DNA of 64,000 nt from Bacteroides intestinalis (GCF_902364365.1 NZ_CABJDN010000015.1:10844-74843), one strand, 5' to 3'. Numbered from the stretch's first letter, positions 36,143 through 45,390 are shown. Notes: generated from the sequence alone by a model not told the origin. Numbers and translations are program-made.

Positions 36143-37375
36143 ATGACGAAAAGATGTTTTTTTTATATTAAATGTGTATTGTTCGTGCTCGTGTTGAGTA
36201 TAAGCGGAGAAATATCCGCTCAGGAGAAGCGTGATTCGGTAAGGATCTATTTTCATCAAGGAAAGGTAAATATAGATACATGTTTACTTGACAATGGGAA
36301 CGAGATGGAGCGGTTTGCTAAAATCTGTTCCGCATTGAACGACTCCGTCCGTCTTATCAGGAAAATTCAAATAATAGGAGGAGCTTCCCCGGAAGGAGGG
36401 GGGCTGTTGAATGGAAGGCTGTCTGAAAAACGAGCAGAGGTTTTGTGGCGGTATATATCACCTTATATAAAGATTCCGGTATTGGAGAAGGATTTTCATT
36501 TTTCGGGAAGTGACTGGAACGGACTTATAACGATGGTGAGAGCGGATGTGAATGTTCCGGAGAGGGAGGATGTCCTTCGTTTGTTGGAGAAGATCGTACG
36601 TTTGGAAAACCAGGACAGCCCTTATTGGGGGGGAGAACTGAAAAGACTGAAAGGGGGGAGGCCATACTCATATTTGTATAAATTCCATTTTCCGAAACTT
36701 CGTTCGTCGATGGTGAAAATATGCTATGATAGTGATCCGATAAATCCCGTCAGAGATACGGTATATATACATACACGTGATACGTTGTGCATCCGTGATA
36801 CCGTTACCGTCATAGCTCCGGTAAAGAAACGGCCGTTTTGCATGGCGGTGAAAACAAACTTGCTTTATGACGCTGTTTTGATACCTGACATCGGGGTTGA
36901 GTTCTGTTTGGGGAAGAACTGGTCTGTGGCCGGGAATTGGATGTATGCCTGGTGGAAAAGTGATCGGAAGCATAATTATTGGCGTATCTATGGGGGAGAT
37001 GTGGAGTTGCGCCGCTGGTTCGGTCGGAGAGCGGTGGAAAAACCGTTTTCCGGGCATCATGTCGGATTGTACGGGCAGATCGTCACCTATGATTTCGAAT
37101 TGGGTGGGAAAGGTTACTTGGGGGATAAATGGAGTTACGGGGGAGGCGTGGCTTACGGCTACTCGTTACCTGTGGGACATCGGTTCAATGTGGATTTCAC
37201 GTTGGGAATCGGCTACCTTGGAGGATCGTACAAGGAGTACATCCCTTTGGACGGTCACTATGTATGGCAGACCACTAAAAACCGCCGCTGGTTCGGCCCG
37301 ACCAAGGCGGGTATCTCTTTGGTGTGGTTGATCGGGCGGGGGAATTATAGCCGGAAGAAAGGAGGCAGGCAGTGA
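36143..37375 (+). CDS. DUF3575/OmpA-like outer-membrane protein of the fimbrial operon
   Basis: 410 residues. Signal peptide (cleavage near EISAQ), then an OmpA-like N-terminal part (IIGGASPEGGGLLNGRLSEKRAE, peptidoglycan-type segment) and a C-terminal DUF3575 part with FCMAVKTNLLYDAVLIPDIGVEF and NWSVAGNWMYAWW. Proteins of this type precede fimbrial anchor genes in Bacteroides and may tie the structure to the cell wall. Its TGA overlaps the next gene's GTG start. Confidence 0.8.
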   Translation: MTKRCFFYIKCVLFVLVLSISGEISAQEKRDSVRIYFHQGKVNIDTCLLDNGNEMERFAKICSALNDSVRLIRKIQIIGGASPEGGGLLNGRLSEKRAEVLWRYISPYIKIPVLEKDFHFSGSDWNGLITMVRADVNVPEREDVLRLLEKIVRLENQDSPYWGGELKRLKGGRPYSYLYKFHFPKLRSSMVKICYDSDPINPVRDTVYIHTRDTLCIRDTVTVIAPVKKRPFCMAVKTNLLYDAVLIPDIGVEFCLGKNWSVAGNWMYAWWKSDRKHNYWRIYGGDVELRRWFGRRAVEKPFSGHHVGLYGQIVTYDFELGGKGYLGDKWSYGGGVAYGYSLPVGHRFNVDFTLGIGYLGGSYKEYIPLDGHYVWQTTKNRRWFGPTKAGISLVWLIGRGNYSRKKGGRQ

Positions 37376-38292
37376 TACGGATACGCTTTAGTCTGGTGTT
37401 CATATTTTTATGGATAGGACTGACGGCTTGTGAGCATAAGGATTTATGTTACGATCATCCGCACTTTGCCACGGTGCGGGTAATATTCGACTGGACCAAG
37501 ATTTCCAATCATGACAAGCCTGAAGGCATGAGGGTCGTATTTTATCCGACCGATGATGAAAGCAACACGTGGATATTTGATTTCCCCGGAGGAGAGGGGG
37601 GGGAAGTGGAGCTCCCCGAGAATGATTACCGGGTAATTTGCTTCAACTACGATACCGACGGGATGGTTTGGAAAGGAAACGGCAGTTACACGCTTTTTAC
37701 TGCCGATACGCGTGATGTTCGGTCACCGGATAACCGGACAATGGCTGTCACCCCACCCTGGCTGTGTGGCGACCATATAGACGGAGTTATCCTCAAGGAC
37801 ATTCCGGGAGGAAGCGCGGAGATAGTACGGCTAACTCCCGTAAACATGGTATGTCACTACACGTATGAGGTGAACGGTCTTCGGGGACTGGATAGGGTGG
37901 CGGATTTGCGGGCCGCTCTTTCCGGCATGTCCGGCTCGCTTAACATGTCCGGCGACAGTTTGCCCGCCGGTCTTTCGGAGAGCCTGCTCTTTGATGGAAT
38001 GGTTTCACGGAATCAGATTATAGGCGGATTCTATACGTTTGGACATTCCGCACTTGAAGGAGAGCCCAATGTTTTCCGGCTGTATCTCAAGAACCGTTCC
38101 GGCAGCATGTCTGTATTGGAACAGGACGTGAGCGACCAAGTGCATGATGTCCCGGTAGCGGGGCATGTCGGTGATGTGCATCTGGTGTTGAATTTTGATT
38201 ATGAGGTACCATTCGAGCCGGGAAGTGACGGTGCGGGATTTGATGTGGACGTTGATGATTGGGATGATGTGAATGTGGATATAGTGTTATAA
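37372..38292 (+). CDS. DUF5119 (FimB/Mfa2-type) lipoprotein, fimbrial anchor
   Basis: 306 residues. Starts at GTG (37372), supported by AGGAGGC just upstream and by GTGA overlap with the preceding stop. Lipobox LTAC at residue 20. The FATVRVIFDWT start of the mature protein, PEGMRVVFYP and the VHLVLNFDYEVP end are typical of FimB/Mfa2 anchor families. It probably limits fimbrial length and anchors it to the outer membrane. Confidence 0.8.
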   Translation: MIRIRFSLVFIFLWIGLTACEHKDLCYDHPHFATVRVIFDWTKISNHDKPEGMRVVFYPTDDESNTWIFDFPGGEGGEVELPENDYRVICFNYDTDGMVWKGNGSYTLFTADTRDVRSPDNRTMAVTPPWLCGDHIDGVILKDIPGGSAEIVRLTPVNMVCHYTYEVNGLRGLDRVADLRAALSGMSGSLNMSGDSLPAGLSESLLFDGMVSRNQIIGGFYTFGHSALEGEPNVFRLYLKNRSGSMSVLEQDVSDQVHDVPVAGHVGDVHLVLNFDYEVPFEPGSDGAGFDVDVDDWDDVNVDIVL

Positions 38293-38400
38293 ACGGATAT
38301 TTGAGTTTTCAGTGCGGATTGGATGCCGGGTAAACGCTATGTCAACTATTAAGTAATCGAGTTTATTAATTATATGTATCAATTTAATTTATTTTTATTT

Positions 38401-39537
38401 ATGAAAAAAAGTACAGTAATGCTTTGGGCAATCTTTGGAGCACTACTCATGGGTTGCTCAGACGAGGAGATTGCGAATGTGGAAACCTCCTCACGAAATG
38501 CGATTGGTTTTAACGTGTTAAGTAATGCGGCGGAAACGAGGGCTACCCCTACTACCAACACCAACTTGAAGAACACCGATTTCGACGTGTTCGCTTTTAC
38601 GGCGGATGGTACTGCCTTCATGGGAAAGGTCGACACGGAATTTGGACATGACGGAGTGAATATCGTGTACAAAGATAATAAGTGGGATTATAAAAATGCG
38701 GGCGATCTTCGTTATTGGCCTACCGAGCCTTTGGACTTTTACGCGTTCAATCCCGGAACGGTTGATGAAGCCATGCAGTGGAGTTATATGTGGGAAGCCA
38801 CCAAGGATACTCAAAAGATAACTTATTCCTGCTCCGATGAGTATGGATCTGGTATCAATGCTCATGAAAACTACGACGTGATGTATGCCATAGCCAAAGG
38901 CCAGACAAAAGACAAGAACAACGGAGTAGTGAAATTTAACTTCAAGCATATTCTGTCACAGGTCGTATTCAAAGCAAAGACCGAATACGATAACATGCAG
39001 GTGAATATAAAGGACATCAAGATTTTTAATGTAAAAATGGGCGGCGTCTACACATTGCCTGCGACAGCCGATGGAACGGGAAGTTGGGCTGTGGGTGATT
39101 GGCCTGAAAGCTCTACAGGAGGAGGTTTTATTACCGTAGTGCAAGGCAAATCCATCGAGGTCAATAGTAATACCACAGCTACCGATATTTCCGAAAAAAC
39201 TCCTATGCTGAATATACCACAGAAGCTGACAGCATGGAAAGTTTCCGAAGAAGCCACCAATACCAAGATAAAAGCCGACGGTGCGCATCAATGTTACCTG
39301 TCGATCACCTGCAAAATCCAGCAGTCCGGAGGTTATCTGTTGGGTTCAGCAGATAGTTACGGAACAATTTATGTTCCGTTCGGAGATACATGGGTAGCGG
39401 GCAAGCGTCATATCTACACGTTGATTTTCGGTGGTGGTTATACTGATCAGGGAGAGGCTGTGTTGAATCCGATCCAGTTTAATGCAGAGACAACAGAATG
39501 GGTTGATGCAAATAGCAACGTAAACGTTAAACCTTAA
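38401..39537 (+). CDS. Fimbrillin-family major or tip subunit (lipoprotein precursor)
   Basis: 378 residues from MKKSTVMLWAIFGALLMGC, a lipoprotein signal (Cys19). The arrangement AIGFNVLSNAAETRATPT and FDVFAFTADGT is characteristic of Bacteroidales fimbrillins; the TRA segment resembles a gingipain-type maturation site. Ends VNVKP. Follows the anchor gene by 108 bp and is followed by a strong terminator. Confidence 0.85.
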   Translation: MKKSTVMLWAIFGALLMGCSDEEIANVETSSRNAIGFNVLSNAAETRATPTTNTNLKNTDFDVFAFTADGTAFMGKVDTEFGHDGVNIVYKDNKWDYKNAGDLRYWPTEPLDFYAFNPGTVDEAMQWSYMWEATKDTQKITYSCSDEYGSGINAHENYDVMYAIAKGQTKDKNNGVVKFNFKHILSQVVFKAKTEYDNMQVNIKDIKIFNVKMGGVYTLPATADGTGSWAVGDWPESSTGGGFITVVQGKSIEVNSNTTATDISEKTPMLNIPQKLTAWKVSEEATNTKIKADGAHQCYLSITCKIQQSGGYLLGSADSYGTIYVPFGDTWVAGKRHIYTLIFGGGYTDQGEAVLNPIQFNAETTEWVDANSNVNVKP

Positions 39538-39559
39538 ACAAAAAGTTTATCAATATCGT

Positions 39560-39606
39560 ACCCGTTGGCAGGTTAAACATACGCAAGATTAATCCCGCCA
39601 ACGGGT
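39560..39606 (+). terminator. Terminator of the fimbrial operon
   Basis: ACCCGTTGGC (39560-39569) pairs perfectly with GCCAACGGGT (39597-39606), followed by TCTTTAT. Ends the fimbrillin transcript 22 bp after its stop. Confidence 0.75.
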
Positions 39607-39725
39607 TCTTTATAGGGAATCGCATTTTCAATATACTTTTTGATGTGTAGGGGTGCTTTTTGCGTACCTTTTTCCTGGAGAATTTCTTTTGTGGAGTGTT
39701 TGCCCTGTATATTCCCGATACGCTG

Positions 39726-39983
39726 TTATAGCAGGGAACTGTTTTTATCCAAGTAGTCAGATATAGCCTCTTGCAATACCGATTTTAGCGAATCGCCTTT
39801 GCGGATCGCGATCAGCTTTAAGTTCTGGTGATAGGTTTCGTCCATGACAAAATTACAATGCACGGTTTTCGCTTTCTTCGGCTTTTGAGCCTCTTTTTGC
39901 CCGGCCGTGGATTGGATCAGGCTGTCTAATCCCCCGGTCAGCCCGGCCGACATACTGTTTTTTAAATCGTTCTTCTTTGCCAT
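39726..39983 (-). CDS. Small ParB-like/RHH protein of partition locus 2
   Basis: 85 residues. A low-complexity N-terminus then VHCNFVMDETYHQNLKLIA, GDSLKSVLQEAISDYL, a ribbon-helix-helix. It begins 4 bp after the parA 2 stop, the usual centromere-binder position. Confidence 0.7.
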   Translation of the reverse strand: MAKKNDLKNSMSAGLTGGLDSLIQSTAGQKEAQKPKKAKTVHCNFVMDETYHQNLKLIAIRKGDSLKSVLQEAISDYLDKNSSLL

Positions 39984-39987
39984 ATGG

Positions 39988-40747
39988 TTACTTTATTTCT
40001 GTTAGCAGTTCGTTACATACCTTTTCGTAGTCCTCTGCCCCGGCAGATTTGGGGGCATAGTGAAAAATATCCTGCCCTTGTGTCGGGGCTTCGGCCAGCG
40101 TAATGGCGTTGCGTATATGGGTGCTGAACACTTTGCCCTGGAATGTTTCCTGTACCAGTTCCGAAACGCTCTTGTTCAGGTTCTTTCTTCCGTCGTACTG
40201 GGTTATCAGAACCCCGGCTATCGAAAGATCCGAGTTCAAACGTTGCTGCACCTTGTGGACGACCTGCATAAGTTTGGCCATTCCACGCATTGCCAGGAAT
40301 TGAGCCTGAACCGGGATAATCAACCGATCCGAGGCCGTCAGTGCGTTAAGCGTGAGCAGCGACAGCGAGGGGGGGGCAGTCGATCAGGATATAATCGAAT
40401 TTTTCCTTTTGGCCCTTGATAAGGTGGGCTAAGATAAGTTCCCGCCCGGCCTCGTTGATTAACTCCGTTTCAACGGCCGAGAGATCCAGGCAGGAGGGAA
40501 CGACGCTAAGACCGCCCTTATGCTCGTAGATCGGCAGGTCGTATTCGCCTTTCATCGCACCGTAGATCGTTTGGGGAAGCTCCGCGGAGAAGCCCAGCGA
40601 TTCGGTCAGGTTGGCTTGTCCGTCAAGGTCGATCAAAAGAACCTTGTACCCTTTTTGACGTAACGCGCCGCCCAGGTTGATCGTGGTTGTAGTCTTTCCT
40701 ACTCCCCCTTTGTGATTCAATACGGAGATTACTTTTGCTTTGCTCAT
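39988..40747 (-). pseudogene. parA: ParA-family ATPase 2, frameshifted in a C8 tract
   Basis: The N-terminal half (SVLNHKGGVGKTTTTINLGG, DYILIDCPP) and the C-terminal half (DRLIIPVQAQFLAMRGM to LLTEIK) are in different frames. The join is at eight Cs (plus-strand G8 near 40369-40376); seven would give DCPPSLSLLTLN, the family consensus. Together they make a normal 250-residue ParA. It could be a sequencing error in the homopolymer, a real mutation, or a phase-variable switch. Confidence 0.85.
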
Positions 40748-40779
40748 AAATTCAGTTTTTTAAATGGTTGTCATGTCCG

Positions 40780-40787
40780 CAAATATA
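40780..40787 (-). promoter_or_regulatory. Promoter -7 element of parA 2
   Basis: The minus strand reads TATATTTG, consensus TAnnTTTG, about 33 bp before the parA 2 start. The region to its right, 40790-41030, is AT-rich and holds further TAAAATACTAAAAGTAG repeats. Confidence 0.5.
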
Positions 40788-41033
40788 GTCAAAAACTAAT
40801 ATACTAAAATACTAAAAGTAGTATTTTTCGTTTTTTGCGTGTTTTTTGTGCCGATCGGGGAAGCGTACCGAAATAAATCCGGTTTCCACCTTTCGGTACG
40901 TTTTGTTTCTGTACCGGAATTAATCAAAGATTAGAATAACCATAAATGTTTTTATACGTTAATCATACGTATGTATATATGTATATATTTGTTTTTGAGT
41001 ATCTTTGTGTGCTATAAATAAAAAATAAAAGAC

Positions 41034-41363
41034 ATGAGCACTTATTCGTATAAAAATCCGAAGTTTATAAATTCCCCTAAAGGGATGGTTGAAGTTGTAG
41101 AAGTGATTTATGACGGCAAAGATGATCCGGCCTATTCACTGGCTATTATTAAATGGGAAAATACCTATAAATTAGGTATTCGTTGGAACATCGCTTATAG
41201 TGAATGGGACGATTACCGCAAACAGAACGGGCAAGATGAATGTATAGGTAATCCACAGTCGAGAGGTATTCCCACCTGGTTTGTTTTGCCCGATGATATG
41301 ATGTTTAGTGAGAAGTTCAGCGGTGCGATGCAGAGGCTTGATGAATTAAGAAAAGGTAAATAA
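41034..41363 (+). CDS. Hypothetical protein before the RhuM gene
   Basis: 109 residues, soluble, with WDDYRKQNGQDECIG and SRGIPTWFVLP. A -7 element, TATCTTTG (41000-41007), precedes it. The next gene starts 3 bp after its stop, so the two are probably co-transcribed. No family recognised. Confidence 0.6.
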   Translation: MSTYSYKNPKFINSPKGMVEVVEVIYDGKDDPAYSLAIIKWENTYKLGIRWNIAYSEWDDYRKQNGQDECIGNPQSRGIPTWFVLPDDMMFSEKFSGAMQRLDELRKGK

Positions 41364-41366
41364 GTA

Positions 41367-42203
41367 ATGGAACAGGGAGAAATCATATTATACCAGCCGG
41401 ATGAAGCGGTCAAGTTGGAAGTGAGGCTGGAAGATGAAACCGTTTGGCTGACACAGGCGCAAATTGTGGATCTTTTTCAATCCAGCAAAGCAAATATAAG
41501 CGAGCATATAAAAAACATATATGATCAGAAAGAATTAGAGGAAAGTTCAACTGTTCGGGATTTCCGAACAGTTCGACAGGAAGGCAAACGGCAAGTGATG
41601 CGCAATCTGACTTATTACAATTTGGATGCGATCATATCCATTGGGTTTCGTGTCAATAGTAAAAGAGGTATTTTATTTAGGCAATGGGCGAATAAGGTTT
41701 TAAAGGACTATCTTTTAAAAGGGTATTCCATTAATAAACGTTTGTCAGAACTTGAAAGGACTGTCGCTCAACATACCGAGAAGATAGATTTTTTTGTGCG
41801 TACTGCCTTGCCCCCGGTCGAAGGCATTTTTTATAACGGCCAGATTTTCGATGCGTACAAGTTCGCTACCGATCTGGTAAAGTCGGCCAGGCGTTCGATC
41901 GTGCTTATCGACAACTATGTGGACGAAACGGTCTTGCTCATGTTGAGTAAACGCAGCGTCGGTGTCTCGGCCACCATTTACACCCAGCGTATCACGCAGC
42001 AACTCCAACTTGATCTTGACAGGCATAACAGCCAGTACCCACCTATCGACATCAGGACGTACCGGGACAGTCACGACCGTTTCCTGATCGTTGATGAAAC
42101 GGACGTGTACCATATCGGAGCCTCGTTAAAGGATCTGGGGAAAAAGATGTTCGCTTTCTCAAAGCTGGATATTCCGGCGGCTGTGATTACTGACCTGTTA
42201 TAA
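41367..42203 (+). CDS. RhuM-family protein with C-terminal phosphodiesterase-like segment
   Basis: 278 residues. The N-terminal part (VWLTQAQIVDLFQSSKANISEHIKNIY and ISIGFRVNSKRGILFRQWANKVL) is the RhuM/virulence-associated HTH-type family. The C-terminal ~110 residues (AYKFATDLVKSARRSIVLIDNYVD, SHDRFLIVDETDVYHIGASLKDLG) carry a single H-x4-L-x-D type motif like a half phospholipase-D fold. A broken paralogue lies at 56.4-57.2 kb. Function unknown; fused regulator/effector. Confidence 0.8.
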   Translation: MEQGEIILYQPDEAVKLEVRLEDETVWLTQAQIVDLFQSSKANISEHIKNIYDQKELEESSTVRDFRTVRQEGKRQVMRNLTYYNLDAIISIGFRVNSKRGILFRQWANKVLKDYLLKGYSINKRLSELERTVAQHTEKIDFFVRTALPPVEGIFYNGQIFDAYKFATDLVKSARRSIVLIDNYVDETVLLMLSKRSVGVSATIYTQRITQQLQLDLDRHNSQYPPIDIRTYRDSHDRFLIVDETDVYHIGASLKDLGKKMFAFSKLDIPAAVITDLL

Positions 42204-42232
42204 TATCCTTTGTCTTATGAATGGGCTGTCGC

Positions 42233-42313
42233 AAAAGAAAAACCCGTTCTTGATGAACGGGTATATCCTTGACTTGGTTACGTGTTTTGATAACAGAGGC
42301 TTTACCAAGCATT
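42233..42313 (-). ncRNA. Candidate small RNA convergent with the RhuM gene
   Basis: On the minus strand a -7 element TATCTTTG (42320-42327) is preceded at 19 bp by a TTCG. About 80 nt further on, ACCCGTTC pairs with GAACGGGT (42242-42262) and runs into TTTTTCTTTT, a classic terminator on this strand only. The transcript has a second stem, CTTGGT/ACCAAG, and no ORF. It ends near the 3' end of the RhuM gene. Confidence 0.5.
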
Positions 42314-42444
42314 ACAATGCAAAGATAGTAATTATAGGTTAATTAGCGAATTTCTTTTTTGGATAGATCCGGAAATAATGCCTCCTTGAAAGAGGTGGAT
42401 AAGGTGATTAAAACAATAGATAAGGAAGAACAAAAGCAAAAGGG

Positions 42445-43083
42445 ATGAATGTGGTTATTTATTCACGTGTAAGCTCGCAGTCGGCCAGGCAATCGACCGA
42501 ACGGCAGGTTGTCGATCTGGAGAGGTTCGCAGCCGGACGGGGGTACGAGGTGACGGCGGTCTTTGAGGAAAAGATAAGCGGACGAAAGGCCAATATCGAA
42601 CGCCCGGTTTTAAGCCGTTGCCTGGAATACTGCACAGATCCGCAGAACCGGGTGGATATGTTGTTGCTGACCGAGATCTCACGCCTGGGGCGTTCAACCC
42701 TGGAGATCCTAAAGTCACTCGATACGCTGCACACGCATAAAATATGCGTGTATATTCAAAACCTGAACCTGGAAACGTTACGGCCGGACAAGACGGTAAA
42801 CCCCTTGTCCTCTCTGATCACTACCCTGTTGGGGGAACTGGCCGCGATCGAACGCCAGGGGATCATCGACCGCCTTAATAGCGGACGGGAGTTGTACATC
42901 CAGAAAGGGGGCAGGCTGGGACGGAAGCCGGGAAGCCGGAAAACGGCCGAACAGAGGAAAGAGGAATACCGGGAGGCGATCGCCTTGTTAAAGAAAGGCT
43001 ACTCGATCCGGAACGTGGCGAAGCTCACGGGAAAGGCCGTTTCGACGATACAACAAGTAAAAAAAGACTTCATTAGTAGCTGA
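42445..43083 (+). CDS. Serine recombinase 1 (resolvase/invertase)
   Basis: 212 residues. N-terminal catalytic domain with YSRVSSQSARQSTERQ (nucleophile serine at 10), DMLLLTEISRLGRSTLEIL and AAIERQGIIDRLNSGREL; C-terminal HTH (LLKKGYSIRNVAKLTGKAVSTIQ). Likely resolves plasmid multimers or inverts a segment. The 3' region holds three direct repeats that could be res subsites. Confidence 0.88.
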   Translation: MNVVIYSRVSSQSARQSTERQVVDLERFAAGRGYEVTAVFEEKISGRKANIERPVLSRCLEYCTDPQNRVDMLLLTEISRLGRSTLEILKSLDTLHTHKICVYIQNLNLETLRPDKTVNPLSSLITTLLGELAAIERQGIIDRLNSGRELYIQKGGRLGRKPGSRKTAEQRKEEYREAIALLKKGYSIRNVAKLTGKAVSTIQQVKKDFISS

Positions 43084-43117
43084 TTATCGGAACAAATATT
43101 GTATTTTTGCAACAAAT

Positions 43118-43179
43118 ACGAGTAAATGCACATAATTAAAAACGAGTATTTACACGTGTCTAAAAACGAGTATTTGCAC
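43118..43179 (+). repeat. Three 24-bp-spaced direct repeats after recombinase 1
   Basis: ACGAGTAAATGCAC (43118), ACGAGTATTTACAC (43142) and ACGAGTATTTGCAC (43166), spaced exactly 24 bp, between the recombinase stop and the Fic fragment. Could be res sites or an operator for the fragment's promoter. Confidence 0.6.
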
Positions 43180-43210
43180 GAAAATAATCAGAATCTAAAT
43201 AAAAACGGTT

Positions 43211-43363
43211 ATGGCAACAATGGCGGAGAAAATGGCGGCTTCACTGGAGGAATTAAGAAAGCTCCAGGAGAAAGACCGCTGTGTCGTCCTGCAAGGGACG
43301 GCCGAGATAGGGAGGACGCATTTAACCCGGCTGTTGGATAACGGCTGGTTGCAGGAAGCCTAA
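43211..43363 (+). pseudogene. Fic-family protein, N-terminal fragment
   Basis: 50 residues, MATMAEKMAASLEELRK to DNGWLQEA. The segment VVLQGTAEIGRTHLTRLLD is typical of the N-terminal HTH of Bacteroidales Fic proteins; the FIC domain is absent. The frame ends at a junction (about 43357) with an inverted RteA-like fragment. Confidence 0.65.
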
Positions 43364-43848
43364 TCCGAAGCCGTCTTTTGCGGCGGCATTTGAAAGACGT
43401 TCAAATGCACCGAATACTCGTTGTTGCTCATCTTCGGTCATGCCCGTACCGGTATCTTCAACGATAAGTTTCAGCAAACCGTTATCATAATCCGCTGCCA
43501 ATGATACACTACCGTTATCCGTGAACTTGATGGCGTTTGACAACAAGTTGTTGCCGATTTGCAGGATACGTTCCTTGTCGGTCAAAACCACCGCATCGGT
43601 GTGGCTCTCCACTATCAAAGTCAGCCCCTTGTTCATGGCAATGGGCATGAACTCCGTTTCAAGAATATGCGTGATTGCGGAAATCCTGCAAGGGGAAAGG
43701 TTGGGTTGCTCCTTGCCGTTGTCCAGACGGAAGAAATCCAGCAGCGTGTTGAGCATCTCCCGCATACGCTCGGAAGATTGCCGGATATTATCCACATACA
43801 TGGTGCTTTTATCCGCGCTACAACTTTTCTGCATCAGTCCGGCATAGC
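43358..43848 (-). pseudogene. RteA-like sensor kinase fragment
   Basis: About 160 residues from a histidine kinase: the helix with IRQSSERMREMLNTLLDFFRLDNGKEQPN and ATPase motifs ILQIGNNLLSNAIKFT (N box), VEDTGTGMTEDE (G1) and KDGFGLG (G2). Both ends are cut: no sensor or histidine-containing start, and the G2 end joins the Fic fragment. It resembles RteA, the CTnDOT regulator, suggesting that an element of that type left this piece. Confidence 0.8.
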
Positions 43849-43849
43849 C

Positions 43850-44725
43850 TCATTTTGTCAATCGTATTTTTTCGTGGTAGAAGTAGTTTACGATGACAGG
43901 TTTGCCTTTTTCCGAGCGTCCGTATGGCAGATCGTTTATACGATACGGGAAGCCCTGCTCCTTGGCGTAATTTGAAATGTCCTGCTCCAATGCCTGCCAG
44001 TATTCAAGCCTTTTTTTATTGTAAATTTCCTCGTAAAGCGGTATGAGGTCAGGATACTTCTCACGGATATACGTCATTATCCCGCCTTTGAACTGCCCGC
44101 GTAAATTCAGGTTTTCAAGCCAGATTAAATCAGCATAATCTTTTACCTCCTCTATTATTGCCTTTACGTCTGTTATTCTGGGGAATATGGGCGAGACGAA
44201 GCATACGGTGCGGATACCTGCCTCGTATGTCTGACGCATCGCTTTCAGACGGCGTTCAATGCTTACGGCGTTGTCCATATCTGCGCAGAACTGCTCGTCG
44301 AGCGTATTGACAGACCATGACACAGTCACTTTGGGAAAACTCTTCAACAGGTCGAGATCGCGAAGGACAAGATCGGACTTTGTGCATATCATAATCTCGG
44401 CATCGCTTCCTCGCAGCTCTTCGAGCAGCCTTCGGGTACGGTGGAATTCTTCTTCATACGGATTGTAACCGTCCGTCACAGACCCTATTACAACACGTTC
44501 ACCGTCGTATTTATGAGGATTCGTTATCGGCTTCCAGTTTTTTACATCTAAAAACGTACCCCACGGCTCGGTGTGCCCGGTGAACCGTTTCATGAACGAT
44601 GCGTAGCAATACCTGCAGGCGTGGGGACACCCTACATAAGGGTTGACCGAATATCCTCCCACCGGCAGAGAGGATTTGGTCATTACACTCTTTACATCTA
44701 TTTCCTTTATTGTATCCATATTCAT
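43850..44725 (-). CDS. Radical SAM protein, SPL-like (mobile pair partner 1)
   Basis: 291 residues. The iron-sulfur motif GCPHACRYCY (CxxxCxxC) near residue 33 marks a radical-SAM enzyme, related to the SplB/spore-photoproduct-lyase group but missing its full domain. Also visible is VVIGSVTDGYNPYEEEF. Its start overlaps the next radical-SAM gene by 4 bp. NCBI describes 'radical SAM mobile pair' proteins found in Bacteroidetes and other mobile elements; I believe this pair belongs there. The reaction is unknown. Confidence 0.82.
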   Translation of the reverse strand: MNMDTIKEIDVKSVMTKSSLPVGGYSVNPYVGCPHACRYCYASFMKRFTGHTEPWGTFLDVKNWKPITNPHKYDGERVVIGSVTDGYNPYEEEFHRTRRLLEELRGSDAEIMICTKSDLVLRDLDLLKSFPKVTVSWSVNTLDEQFCADMDNAVSIERRLKAMRQTYEAGIRTVCFVSPIFPRITDVKAIIEEVKDYADLIWLENLNLRGQFKGGIMTYIREKYPDLIPLYEEIYNKKRLEYWQALEQDISNYAKEQGFPYRINDLPYGRSEKGKPVIVNYFYHEKIRLTK

Positions 44726-45390
44726 TGTATTCGTCTGGTAAATTGTTCCGGCAATTCCTGAATCATTCTTTCGTCGCCCATAATCGGCAGCAAATCCTCT
44801 TTCATGAACACCGGTATGCCATGAGCCTTTGCCTGTTCTGCAATGCTAAGCACCCATTCGGGGCGCGAATATGACTTTCCTTTTCGGTTTCCGGTCTCTG
44901 TGCCTATGACAATCCAGTCAATTCCCTCGAAATCAATCTCGCCGATATCATCGAAGAGAGGTTCAAACGTGACATGGTAGTGTCGTGCTTTGATATTCTT
45001 TTTCAAATCATCAATCCTCCTTTTCTCGGAACTGCGCGTAACGGTCACGCCCATCCATACGTTCTCGTCGTCAGAGGAGAAACTGATTTTGTCAGGGCGC
45101 TTCGTCAGAAAGATATAGGCGTGCTGGGGATTGCTGCTGATCCGCTCGAAAATTTCTGCGTTCCATTCAGGCTTCCAATCGGAGAAATCGCTCATTCCTG
45201 TCATGAGCCACACATGAGGACGGGACGTATCGATGATGCGCAGTTTTCGTTCCATGTATTCAGGCACGGAAAAGTCGTCGGTAATGTGGAAACGGCGGCA
45301 GTTGTTACGGGCATAGCAGTAAGGGCATCCTATAGTGCACCCTACCACTATGTTCATGTTTTTTATCAGGGATTTAATGCAGACACTCAT
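44722..45390 (-). CDS. Radical SAM / DUF5131 (phage Gp37/68-like) protein (pair partner 2)
   Basis: 222 residues, with CTIGCPYCYARN (CxxxCxxC) near the N-terminus, then PHVWLMTGMSDFSDWKP, NVWMGVTVTRS and WIVIGTETGNRKGKSY, the DUF5131 pattern. Overlaps both neighbours by 4 bp, so the three genes form one translation-coupled operon. Likely a radical-SAM enzyme acting with its neighbour. Confidence 0.82.
   Translation of the reverse strand: MSVCIKSLIKNMNIVVGCTIGCPYCYARNNCRRFHITDDFSVPEYMERKLRIIDTSRPHVWLMTGMSDFSDWKPEWNAEIFERISSNPQHAYIFLTKRPDKISFSSDDENVWMGVTVTRSSEKRRIDDLKKNIKARHYHVTFEPLFDDIGEIDFEGIDWIVIGTETGNRKGKSYSRPEWVLSIAEQAKAHGIPVFMKEDLLPIMGDERMIQELPEQFTRRIQ

Noticed and set aside
40965..40974. 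Palindrome CATACGTATG upstream of the RhuM operon
   Set aside because: Too short and isolated in an AT-rich region to call an operator with confidence.
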